From assembly GCA_046705265.1 (NCBI GenBank), contig JBJKQL010000119.1:1-21095 (forward strand): a stretch of 21,095 bases of DNA. The letters run 5' to 3'. Below the pieces are notes generated by a model. It had not been told where the DNA came from. It did no database searches and saw only the letters and a program-made list of their open reading frames with translations. Positions 12,873 through 18,349 of this stretch are shown in pieces. How positions within the stretch are numbered: position 1 is the stretch's first letter; each line of letters opens with the position of its first letter. This stretch comes from JAJYTL01 sp046705265. GTDB taxonomy: Bacteria > Pseudomonadota > Alphaproteobacteria > Ferrovibrionales > Ferrovibrionaceae. Position numbers and translations under genes: made by a program.

Positions 12873-12873
12873 C
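12865..12873 (+). repeat. left direct repeat (mnmE 3' end)
   Basis: GGAAGTAAC contains the last codons and stop of mnmE plus one base. An identical copy lies at 20992-21000. It is either a target-site duplication (8 of the bases) or the core of an attachment site. Confidence 0.75.
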
Positions 12874-12897
12874 CGGAATTATGCCGCTGTTTCACCT
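12873..12897. repeat. left terminal inverted repeat of the island
   Basis: The 25 bases starting CCGGAATTATGCCGC are the reverse complement of 20969-20993 with one mismatch (12892 against 20974). The repeat also encodes the last residues of vsr (Gly-Glu-Thr-Ala-Ala-stop), so the gene runs into the element end. Confidence 0.88.
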
Positions 12898-13286
12898 AGG
12901 AATCTTCGCAACTTTTGGGCGAGTTTCACGGTATTTTTCAACTGACATTCCCAAATTACGAGCACTCTCCATCCATCAGCCTTGAGTGCGGCGAGATTTC
13001 TGGCGTCCCTCGCAACAGTTTCAGCAAGTTTTGGCACCCAATAGGAGACGTTGGTTGATGGCGCACGACTGCCGTGCTTGCAGTCGTGCTTATGCCAGAA
13101 GCATCCATTGACGAATACGATCTTTCTGCGGCCAGCGAAAACAAGATCGGGCCGCCCCGGCAATCCACCATCGTGCAGCCGATATCTGAACCCGAGCCAA
13201 TGCACAAGTCGGCGAACTATCATTTCTGGCTTTGTGTTCTTGCTCTTAACCGCACGCATAATGCGCCTGCGAGCATCATTCGTCAT
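12879..13286 (-). CDS. vsr: very short patch repair endonuclease Vsr
   Basis: Strand-specific nicking endonuclease that starts repair of T:G mismatches arising when 5-methylcytosine deaminates at sites of a partner C5-methyltransferase. It is 135 residues, normal for Vsr. It opens with RRRIMRAVKSKNTKPEMIVRR, then RLHDGGLPGRPDLVF with the catalytic Asp, IVFVNGCFWHKHDCKHG with the His pair and zinc-binding cysteines, and YWVPKLAETVARDARN. I chose the ATG at 13286; an upstream extension to 13391 looks non-coding. The methyltransferase it would serve is at 14057-15460. Its stop lies six bases beyond the mnmE stop in convergent orientation and inside the island's terminal repeat. Confidence 0.95.
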   Translation of the reverse strand: MTNDARRRIMRAVKSKNTKPEMIVRRLVHWLGFRYRLHDGGLPGRPDLVFAGRRKIVFVNGCFWHKHDCKHGSRAPSTNVSYWVPKLAETVARDARNLAALKADGWRVLVIWECQLKNTVKLAQKLRRFLGETAA

Positions 13287-13379
13287 TTCTACCGTCCCGG
13301 CCAGGAGCGCAAAAAGGGCTAGACATTTCCGCAGACGCAATGCCTTATCAAATTCCGTCTGTTCGACTAGGGGGGATTT

Positions 13380-14060
13380 TTGCAGTCCCACATTACGGCC
13401 CGCGAGCCAGATCCTACCGGTTTCGCTAATGACGATGCGCTGGCCGCCCTAGGATTGACTCGTCAGCAGCTTGCCAAAAGTATCATCGGTACCTACCGTC
13501 TGCTCGACCGAATAGATGAAACATTGATTGGGGATGGTGTCGACCCTCTGTGCCGAATAGTCGAATTGGCAAATTTAAGCAGCATGATAGGGAATGTTAT
13601 TGGCGCTGAGATAGCGAAGAACAGCGGCGGCCTCTATCGCCGCAACGGTCCTCACAAATACCCCGATCTTCTTCCCATCCGTAAAGGAGCTGCTGCTAGT
13701 GGCGTTGAAATCAAAATGGCTTTGAATAGAAATCAGCCAAAGGGACACCTAGCCAAGGAAGGGCACTACGTTACCTGCAGATATGTTCTTATAGATAAAG
13801 ACGGTGGAATGATCTCAGAATCAGTCGACCGTCCAACGGCGACACATGCTGCTATCTGGGAGATTAGGACCGGATATCTAAAGGCGGAACATTTTAATCT
13901 CAGCAATACCGATGGCGATTCTGGAAAAACCGCTGTCGTCAATGCCGCCGGCATGGAAGAGTTAAAGGTGGTGTATGTGGATTTGGCCCTTGTACCTGGC
14001 ACGCACTGCGGCGCACGGTACAAGAGTTATCTGGCGTTGCTTGGCCGAAAGCCGATCTAG
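13380..14060 (+). CDS. putative type II restriction endonuclease (PD-(D/E)XK type)
   Basis: 226-residue protein lying between vsr and a C5-methyltransferase. It contains a PD-(D/E)XK-like signature: HKYPDLLPIRKG, then about ten residues later SGVEIKMAL, giving P-D ... E-I-K. Context and motif make it the nuclease partner of the methyltransferase; I cannot assign a recognition sequence. It would cut DNA lacking the cognate cytosine methylation. The start is a TTG at 13380 preceded by AGGGGGGAT; the next in-frame ATG falls well inside the protein. Its stop codon overlaps that of the methyltransferase by four bases (CTAG), tail to tail. GC is much lower than in the core genes, in keeping with transfer. 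Confidence 0.8.
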   Translation: MQSHITAREPDPTGFANDDALAALGLTRQQLAKSIIGTYRLLDRIDETLIGDGVDPLCRIVELANLSSMIGNVIGAEIAKNSGGLYRRNGPHKYPDLLPIRKGAAASGVEIKMALNRNQPKGHLAKEGHYVTCRYVLIDKDGGMISESVDRPTATHAAIWEIRTGYLKAEHFNLSNTDGDSGKTAVVNAAGMEELKVVYVDLALVPGTHCGARYKSYLALLGRKPI

Positions 14061-15460
14061 TCGGAATCAAGTATCGCCTCAGCGATGATGCGCCCCATTA
14101 GCGGCGGCACCGCATTACCAATCTGCTTTACGATTTGTGAACGGCTACCGTGAAACTCGAAGGTATCAAAAAAGCCCTGAAGCCTCGCGCCTTCGCGCGG
14201 GGTTAGCGCGCGATCTTGAACCGGATGTATGCAGCGATTGCTGGCCGGATGCACAAAATTGACGGTGATTGTGTTCGCTGGTTTGTCTCCCGCAAGTCGA
14301 CTATAGCAACTGCTGAAACCTGATGTGACCATGCCGGCGGGAAGGCAGTTAATGTTCTCGCCAGCGTGGCGGATGATGTTCATCATTGCCGCAGAATGGG
14401 CGGTTGCGTCGTGCAGCGTCAGCGTTTCAGCACCGGCTCGGATGATTTCGGCATACCGCGAAGTCCGTGCGTCCTCGCAGTATTCTGTCGCTGTCTCGCC
14501 GGCGCGCACTGCCGGCAGGTCGCTGATCGCCTCCATGACCGTCACAGCTAGTCTTGTCGAGCCAAGGAACCCACGTTCTGGCGTTAAGAGAAGCGACGAA
14601 CGACCTATCATTGATCTCTGGTCATGATGGTGGGTCGGCATTGGCCAGTCAAATGATTTACCGTGCCGTGACCCGACGATGAACAAGCGTTCTCGTCGCT
14701 GCGGCAAGCCGTGATAAGCCGCATTCAAGACTTTCGCGGAGACCCTGTAGCCTATTGCCTCAAACGCTCCCATGAGAGAGGCGTATGTTTTTCCGCCATT
14801 ATGTGTGAGCAAACCAACTACGTTCTCGAATACAAGCCAATCCGACTGAAGCGCAGCGACTATGCGGCAAAATTCTTCGCCAAGATTGTTGCGCGGGTCT
14901 TTCCATTCGACGTGGCGAAATGGCCGGATTGACGAGAAGCCTTGGCACGGCGGTCCGCCGATGATTACAAACGGGCGTGGATTTTCCGAATTTAAAGTAT
15001 CTACCGTGACGGCGCGGATATCGGTGCCATAGGCATTTGCTGCCGAATGATTGGCCGTGAAGGTTGCGAGCCGGTCGCCCAGCATGTCAACGCCAGCGAC
15101 GACTTCAAACTCCCCTGTCGCTTCGAAACCAGCACTGAAGCCGCCAACACCGCAGAACAAGTCAATCACTGGCCGTAGGCTAATGTCGTGTTCCTTCCGG
15201 CGGTGCCGCACAATTGGAGCGTCTGGAAGCGCTGTCACGTATCCCTCGCCAGAAAGGGGCGACGTCGGCTTCAATCCATCGAGAGAAATGCCAAGAGCGC
15301 CTTCCAGCCGTCGAATATCGTCGGATGATAACGGGCAGAAACCGCGCTCTATTCGCGTTAATTCTGAAACTGCCATGCCGGCACGCTTGGCGATCTCGCG
15401 CTGCCCGAGTCCTTGTTGGAGCCTGATTTGGCGTATGTCTATGTAGGTGTGCTTATTCAT
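14057..15460 (-). CDS. DNA (cytosine-5) methyltransferase with N-terminal HTH
   Basis: 467-residue type II modification enzyme that transfers a methyl group from AdoMet to C5 of cytosine. Residues about 6-55 form an XRE-type helix-turn-helix (IRLQQGLGQREIAKRAGMAV, SELTRIERG). The methyltransferase domain follows: motif I DLFCGVGGFSAGFE, motif IV with catalytic Cys GGPPCQGFSS, motif VI ENVVGLL, motif VIII QRRERLFIVG, a variable target-recognition region, motif IX RLAGDKPANTITVN and motif X QIGNAVPPLMGR. In relatives such as M.SsoII and M.EcoRII the N-terminal domain represses the enzyme's own promoter; the same is likely here. It starts nine bases after the DUF6471 gene and is probably co-transcribed with it. 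The target sequence is not predictable by eye. Confidence 0.96.
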   Translation of the reverse strand: MNKHTYIDIRQIRLQQGLGQREIAKRAGMAVSELTRIERGFCPLSSDDIRRLEGALGISLDGLKPTSPLSGEGYVTALPDAPIVRHRRKEHDISLRPVIDLFCGVGGFSAGFEATGEFEVVAGVDMLGDRLATFTANHSAANAYGTDIRAVTVDTLNSENPRPFVIIGGPPCQGFSSIRPFRHVEWKDPRNNLGEEFCRIVAALQSDWLVFENVVGLLTHNGGKTYASLMGAFEAIGYRVSAKVLNAAYHGLPQRRERLFIVGSRHGKSFDWPMPTHHHDQRSMIGRSSLLLTPERGFLGSTRLAVTVMEAISDLPAVRAGETATEYCEDARTSRYAEIIRAGAETLTLHDATAHSAAMMNIIRHAGENINCLPAGMVTSGFSSCYSRLAGDKPANTITVNFVHPASNRCIHPVQDRALTPREGARLQGFFDTFEFHGSRSQIVKQIGNAVPPLMGRIIAEAILDSD

Positions 15461-15469
15461 CTGAAGCGC

Positions 15470-15697
15470 CTACTCATCTCCAAGGTGAATCGTTCGACAG
15501 CCGATAGCCTTCATGCACTGAAAGAAAAACACCGCTGAAAAAGCACCCCGGCCAATCTTGTTCGATATGTTCCGCCGATCCTCTCGGATGCCGATCTCGC
15601 CCAGCTTATCGGCCAAGTCCGCATAGCTAAGATTTCGGCGCTTAAGCTCCGCTTTCAGCACGCCTTTTACGAGAGTTTCCCACTCTCTTGCAGCCAT
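15470..15697 (-). CDS. DUF6471 HTH-like small protein, possible regulator of the RM operon
   Basis: 75-residue protein matching the DUF6471 pattern: WETLVKGVLKAELKRRNLSY, ADLADKLGEIGI, DRRNISNKIGRGAFSAVFFF, then QCMKAIGC. The middle has the rhythm of a helix-turn-helix (ADLADKL ... RRNISNKI). I chose the ATG at 15697, with AAGGA seven bases upstream. A promoter at 15729-15757 starts transcription about 25 bases before it, so the upstream extension to 15766 is not coding. It sits in the place a controller (C) protein occupies in RM systems, just before the methyltransferase; that role is inferred. Confidence 0.8.
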   Translation of the reverse strand: MAAREWETLVKGVLKAELKRRNLSYADLADKLGEIGIREDRRNISNKIGRGAFSAVFFFQCMKAIGCRTIHLGDE

Positions 15698-15725
15698 TCG
15701 AGAGTCCTTGATATAGATGCTAAAA

Positions 15726-15744
15726 AACATCATACACGGTGTTT
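15726..15744. promoter_or_regulatory. operator-like repeat, copy 1
   Basis: The 19-mer AACATCATACACGGTGTTT is an imperfect dyad (AACA...TGTT) overlapping the -10 box of the minus-strand promoter. It matches copy 2 at 15 of 19 positions. The placement suits autorepression by the DUF6471 protein or the methyltransferase HTH. Confidence 0.45.
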
Positions 15745-15757
15745 TTGCCGTTGACAA
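15729..15757 (-). promoter_or_regulatory. promoter for DUF6471-methyltransferase operon
   Basis: On the minus strand, TTGTCA (complement of 15752-15757) and TATGAT (complement of 15729-15734) are separated by 17 bases, a near-consensus sigma-70 promoter. Its -35 box overlaps the -35 box of the divergent promoter, so RNA polymerase should not occupy both at once. Confidence 0.65.
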
Positions 15758-15779
15758 GGGCCGCATAGAGTGACACTAT
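15751..15779 (+). promoter_or_regulatory. divergent promoter toward the first transposase
   Basis: A consensus -35 box TTGACA (15751-15756) is followed after 17 bases by a weaker -10 box CACTAT (15774-15779). The transposase ATG is 37 bases further on. The -35 box overlaps that of the opposing promoter. Confidence 0.5.
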
Positions 15780-15793
15780 GGATGATGTTGATA

Positions 15794-15812
15794 AACATTG
15801 TTCATGGTGTTT
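15794..15812. promoter_or_regulatory. operator-like repeat, copy 2
   Basis: The 19-mer AACATTGTTCATGGTGTTT resembles copy 1 and ends three bases before the transposase ATG, in the same orientation. A protein bound here would block transcription or translation start of the transposase. Confidence 0.4.
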
Positions 15813-15815
15813 GAC

Positions 15816-16781
15816 ATGGCCCAACACTTCCTTCTTTCTCCGGCATCAAAGACGCTAAGTCTAGCGTCTGTCGCGCGCATGTCGGAAGAGGATGCGCGGG
15901 CCAAGTTCCAGGCGATCCGCTGGGCAGATAATGGCGGCGAGCCCTATTGCCCCCGCTGCGGTTGCCTCACGGTTCATGCACTTTCAACGCGGCCGGTTTG
16001 GAAGTGCGGCGGCTGCAAGTATCAATTCTCGGTCACATCGGGGACCCTCTTTGCCGACCACAAGCGACCGATCCGCGACTACCTGCTTGCCATTGCGATC
16101 TATGCCAATGGGGCAAAGGGCCACAGCGCGCTTCAACTGAGCCGCGATCTCGGCTGCACCTACCGGGTGGCTTTCGTTCTGTCGCACAAGATCAGAGAGG
16201 CGCTTGAGGCCGACCAGCGCGACAAGAAACTGTCTGGCACCGTTGAAATTGACGGTGCGTATTTTGGTGGCCACGCCAAGCCAGAGAACAAGAAGGAGGA
16301 TCGCGCGGATCGTCGTCTTGTTGAAGAACAGACCGGCAAGCGGCGCGTCGTTGTCGTCATGCGTGAGCGTGGCGGCCGGACGCTACCTTTCGTCTGCGGC
16401 AAGGAAAGCGACGGCACCAAGGCGGTGCGCGAGCGGGTGCCGTTCGGATCGACGATCCATGCCGATGAGGCGCGCGGATGGGATAGCCTTCATGCGTTCT
16501 ATGACATGCACCGCGTCAACCATTCAGTCGAGTTCAAGTCGGCCGATGGCGCAAACACGAACCAGGCCGAGTCCTACTTCTCTCGTTTACGGCGTGCCGA
16601 GTTCGGTATTCATCACGTCATCAGTGGCCGTTACCTACGGCGCTACGCCGCTGAAATGGCGTGGCGGGAAGACAACCGCCGTGTCCCGAACGGTACTCAG
16701 TGTGGTGCCATCGCTGCGCTTGCCTTGGCGCATCCCGAAAGCGAGTGGCGTGGCTATTGGCACCGGAGAAATACGGCATGA
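15816..16781 (+). CDS. IS1595-family (ISXO2-like) transposase, copy A
   Basis: 321-residue DDE-type transposase. An N-terminal zinc ribbon (CPRCGCLTVHAL, WKCGGCKYQFSVTSGTLFAD) is followed by a helix-turn-helix (SALQLSRDLGCTYRVAFVLS). The catalytic core carries EIDGAYFGG (first Asp), STIHADEARGWD (second Asp) and TNQAESYFSRLRRAEFGIHH, the NxAESxxS region typical of IS1595. The tail SEWRGYWHRR also fits the family. I chose the ATG at 15816 (MAQHFLLS); ATG 15804 and TTG 15798 are in frame upstream. The stop overlaps the next ATG (ATGA). I see no inverted repeats bounding this gene as a stand-alone insertion sequence. Confidence 0.93.
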   Translation: MAQHFLLSPASKTLSLASVARMSEEDARAKFQAIRWADNGGEPYCPRCGCLTVHALSTRPVWKCGGCKYQFSVTSGTLFADHKRPIRDYLLAIAIYANGAKGHSALQLSRDLGCTYRVAFVLSHKIREALEADQRDKKLSGTVEIDGAYFGGHAKPENKKEDRADRRLVEEQTGKRRVVVVMRERGGRTLPFVCGKESDGTKAVRERVPFGSTIHADEARGWDSLHAFYDMHRVNHSVEFKSADGANTNQAESYFSRLRRAEFGIHHVISGRYLRRYAAEMAWREDNRRVPNGTQCGAIAALALAHPESEWRGYWHRRNTA

Positions 16782-17236
16782 CTGAGACTCACGTCGTTCA
16801 TGCCCTTCTGGAAAAACGCGCCAGATTGATGGGTGAGATCAAAAGCGCTCAATTTCGTTTGAGCGCATTGCAGGCCGATCTCTATGCGCTGGATAACGTC
16901 ATTCGGATGTTCAAGGCGGATTACGAACCCGACAATACGGTCAAGAGAACTTTCGGGAAAAATTCCGCTGGATTGCGGAAAGGCGTAGCCACGCGAACCG
17001 CATTGGAAATTCTTCGGGAGACCGAAGAGGCGATATCGACTCCGGATCTGGCTGTTCGCGTTCTGCTCCGACTCGGCAAGACGCCAGATAAGGGGGCTGC
17101 CCTGATGCTCGTGAAGGCCATTCAAGGAAACTTCTCGCGGCGCAAGGATGGCATCGTTGTTTTCGACCGGAGCACTTATCCGGGCCGATGGCAACTGGCG
17201 CATCTCGCCGAGCTATCGGCGAACGAAAGCGGCTAG
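16778..17236 (+). CDS. hypothetical protein coupled to transposase A, coiled-coil plus possible winged helix
   Basis: 152-residue protein I do not recognise by function. The N-terminal third (LEKRARLMGEIKSAQFRLSA, LQADLYALDNVIRMF) is a heptad-like coiled coil. A charged linker leads to a C-terminal region (TALEILRETEEAISTPDLAV, RVLLRLG) that resembles a winged-helix fold, ending near RWQLAHLAE. Its ATG overlaps the transposase stop, so the two are translationally coupled. Proteins of this type occur beside IS1595-like transposases in alphaproteobacteria (from memory, not checked), which suggests an accessory or regulatory role in transposition. Confidence 0.7.
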   Translation: MTETHVVHALLEKRARLMGEIKSAQFRLSALQADLYALDNVIRMFKADYEPDNTVKRTFGKNSAGLRKGVATRTALEILRETEEAISTPDLAVRVLLRLGKTPDKGAALMLVKAIQGNFSRRKDGIVVFDRSTYPGRWQLAHLAELSANESG

Positions 17237-17248
17237 ATGAGTATCGGG

Positions 17249-17506
17249 TCAAGCATCAGATTCGCTACCGTTTTTGACGAGGCGTAACGGCTGTATCTTT
17301 TCCGCCAGAATTCGCTTCTTCTCAGCGTCAAATTTCTTTCTTAATGATGCATCTTTCTTGATGCGCTCGTGGATGAACTCGCGGACCGCCTCCCGTATCA
17401 CCCCAATTTCCGTTGTCCCCATTCCAACCGCCGCTCGAAACGCCGCAACATCGGTTGCGAGCGGTTCAAGAAAGCGAGTCCTGGCGTCTTTTGATTTGGG
17501 AGCCAT
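17249..17506 (-). CDS. hypothetical small protein, possibly ribbon-helix-helix
   Basis: 85-residue basic protein. The segment VGMGTTEIGVIREAVREFIH resembles the helix part of ribbon-helix-helix DNA-binding proteins; the C-terminal half is a charged helix (ERIKKDASLRKKFDAEKKRI). No function is assigned. The ATG at 17506 is preferred. A TTG at 17545 is in frame, but a -10-like TACAAT on the minus strand (complement of 17537-17542), inside a GTAC-based inverted repeat at 17529-17543, would overlap that extension. It converges with the coiled-coil gene, 12 bases apart. Confidence 0.6.
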   Translation of the reverse strand: MAPKSKDARTRFLEPLATDVAAFRAAVGMGTTEIGVIREAVREFIHERIKKDASLRKKFDAEKKRILAEKIQPLRLVKNGSESDA

Positions 17507-17581
17507 GCTTGTCCGGATGGTAGCGATTGGTACATCATTGTACAATCCACTTGACGAAACCGTGTCTGATCGTCATGATTC

Positions 17582-17610
17582 AAAAAGAAAGGGCGGCCGA
17601 AGCCGCCCTT
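17582..17610 (-). terminator. intrinsic terminator, minus strand
   Basis: On the minus strand AAGGGCGGC and GCCGCCCTT form a perfect 9-bp stem (17589-17610) closed by the stable loop TTCG and followed by TCTTTTTG. It would end leftward transcripts from the 41-residue ORF region before they reach the gene at 17249-17506. Confidence 0.85.
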
Positions 17611-17629
17611 CCCTACGCTACTAAGTTAT

Positions 17630-17822
17630 TTGGCCTACCTGCCAGTAGGCCAACTTCGGACATGGGAGCGGACTTGCTCCCATTTTCCGTATCTTAGCCG
17701 CAGGTACTCTCGCACAAAGACGGCGAGCCCTTGCGGCCTCGGTATAGCGAAGCGTTCCATACTAAAGTTCCTTCTACCGAAGGCAGGATGGGCCTGCCGC
17801 CCTGGGGCACCACATGTGCCCC
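17630..17822. other. hairpin-rich stretch, possible structured RNA
   Basis: Perfect stems visible by eye: TTGGCCTAC/GTAGGCCAA (17630-17653), ATGGGAGC/GCTCCCAT (17662-17683), GCCGCA/TGCGGC (17697-17737) enclosing CTCGC/GCGAG, GGCAGG/CCTGCC (17782-17798) and GGGGCAC/GTGCCCC (17804-17822). The minus-strand transcript would end in the terminator at 17582-17610. A 41-residue ORF with a good Shine-Dalgarno overlaps three of these stems. The region may be a structured RNA, a regulated leader plus small gene, or both. Confidence 0.4.
17635..17760 (-). CDS. 41-residue basic small protein
   Basis: A short ORF starting MERFAIPRPQGLAV and continuing FVREYLRLRYGKWEQVRSH to a Trp-Pro-rich end. A strong Shine-Dalgarno AGAAGGA (complement of 17769-17775) is well placed before the ATG. 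The V-x-x-Y-x-R ... G-x-W-x-x-V-R-x-H pattern recalls short basic proteins seen in many bacterial accessory regions (memory only). The terminator 25 bases beyond the stop makes a compact unit. A longer in-frame start at 17910 is possible but has poor coding character. Function unknown. Confidence 0.5.
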   Translation of the reverse strand: MERFAIPRPQGLAVFVREYLRLRYGKWEQVRSHVRSWPTGR

Positions 17823-17941
17823 GTAAAGCAATGCGGAGCCATGGTTTCGGTAAAAGGCGATGGACAACCTCGCCGCGATCAATGAATCCAGAAGATCGCG
17901 ATTCGGTCAAGAAGAAGATTCTATATGTGGTAGCTGGAAGG

Positions 17942-17991
17942 CGTAACTTTACGCTACATATCGTAATTTTATGTGATGGCGTAAACTTATG
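17942..17991. repeat. three iterated 12-mers, CGTAA[CTA][TC]TTA[CT]G
   Basis: CGTAACTTTACG (17942-17953), CGTAATTTTATG (17962-17973) and CGTAAACTTATG (17980-17991) lie on the same strand with centres 20 and 18 bases apart, in an AT-rich gap. The first lies within a perfect GCGTAA/TTACGC dyad. Spacing of about two helical turns suggests cooperative binding of a regulator on one face of the DNA. Confidence 0.5.
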
Positions 17992-18006
17992 ACGCGCCAG
18001 AACCCA

Positions 18007-18249
18007 CTATAATGGCTCGTTTTTAGGCGGGATAAAATCTTCCAGAATGGTAATGAGGGCGATGATACCGGCCAGGGATAAGATGACCCTATTTGATTGG
18101 AGGACGGCGAATAGAGCCTCGTTCCAATAGGTAGACGCAACCACAAGAGCAAGTGGGAATAAGGCAATGCCGCCAGCGATTCCGCGCCCCGTAGCTCGGG
18201 AGACTAACTTCTGCTTCAAAAGAATAGACCGCAGAACGCCATAGACCAT
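18007..18249 (-). CDS. small predicted membrane protein
   Basis: 80-residue ORF with a basic N-terminus (RSILLKQKLVSRATGRG) and two hydrophobic segments, GIAGGIALFPLALVVAS and VILSLAGIIALITILEDF, so it is likely an inner-membrane hairpin protein with both ends in the cytoplasm. I do not recognise a family. No clear Shine-Dalgarno precedes the ATG, and it stands alone between the iterated 12-mers and transposase B. Protein-like composition is the main support. Confidence 0.5.
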   Translation of the reverse strand: MVYGVLRSILLKQKLVSRATGRGIAGGIALFPLALVVASTYWNEALFAVLQSNRVILSLAGIIALITILEDFIPPKNEPL

Positions 18250-18298
18250 CGCAGTGGAAAGGGAACAGATATCAACCCAATTTATGGCGATTAGGTAG

Positions 18299-18326
18299 TT
18301 GACAAACCCACCCCAAGGAGTAGACT
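18299..18326 (+). promoter_or_regulatory. promoter for transposase B
   Basis: TTGACA (18299-18304) is followed after 16 bases by TAGACT (18321-18326), 24 bases before the transposase ATG. The spacing is one base short of ideal. Confidence 0.5.
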
Positions 18327-18349
18327 AGAGCCATCGTTTGGAGGCTCCA

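Noticed and set aside
12865..12873. SGI1-like integration by a tyrosine recombinase at mnmE
   Set aside because: The site is right, but the repeated core is only 9 bp and no integrase gene lies in the island. The terminal inverted repeats favour a transposon-like mechanism, though a trans-acting integrase cannot be excluded.
13287..13391. Longer start for vsr
   Set aside because: The extra N-terminus is not like Vsr and would run across the start region of the divergent nuclease gene.
15698..15766. Longer start for the DUF6471 gene
   Set aside because: The extension covers the promoter -10 and -35 boxes; the downstream ATG has a good Shine-Dalgarno and matches the domain start.
17942..17991. 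CRISPR-like array
   Set aside because: Only three 12-base units with spacers of 8 and 6 bases and no cas genes; this fits protein-binding sites.
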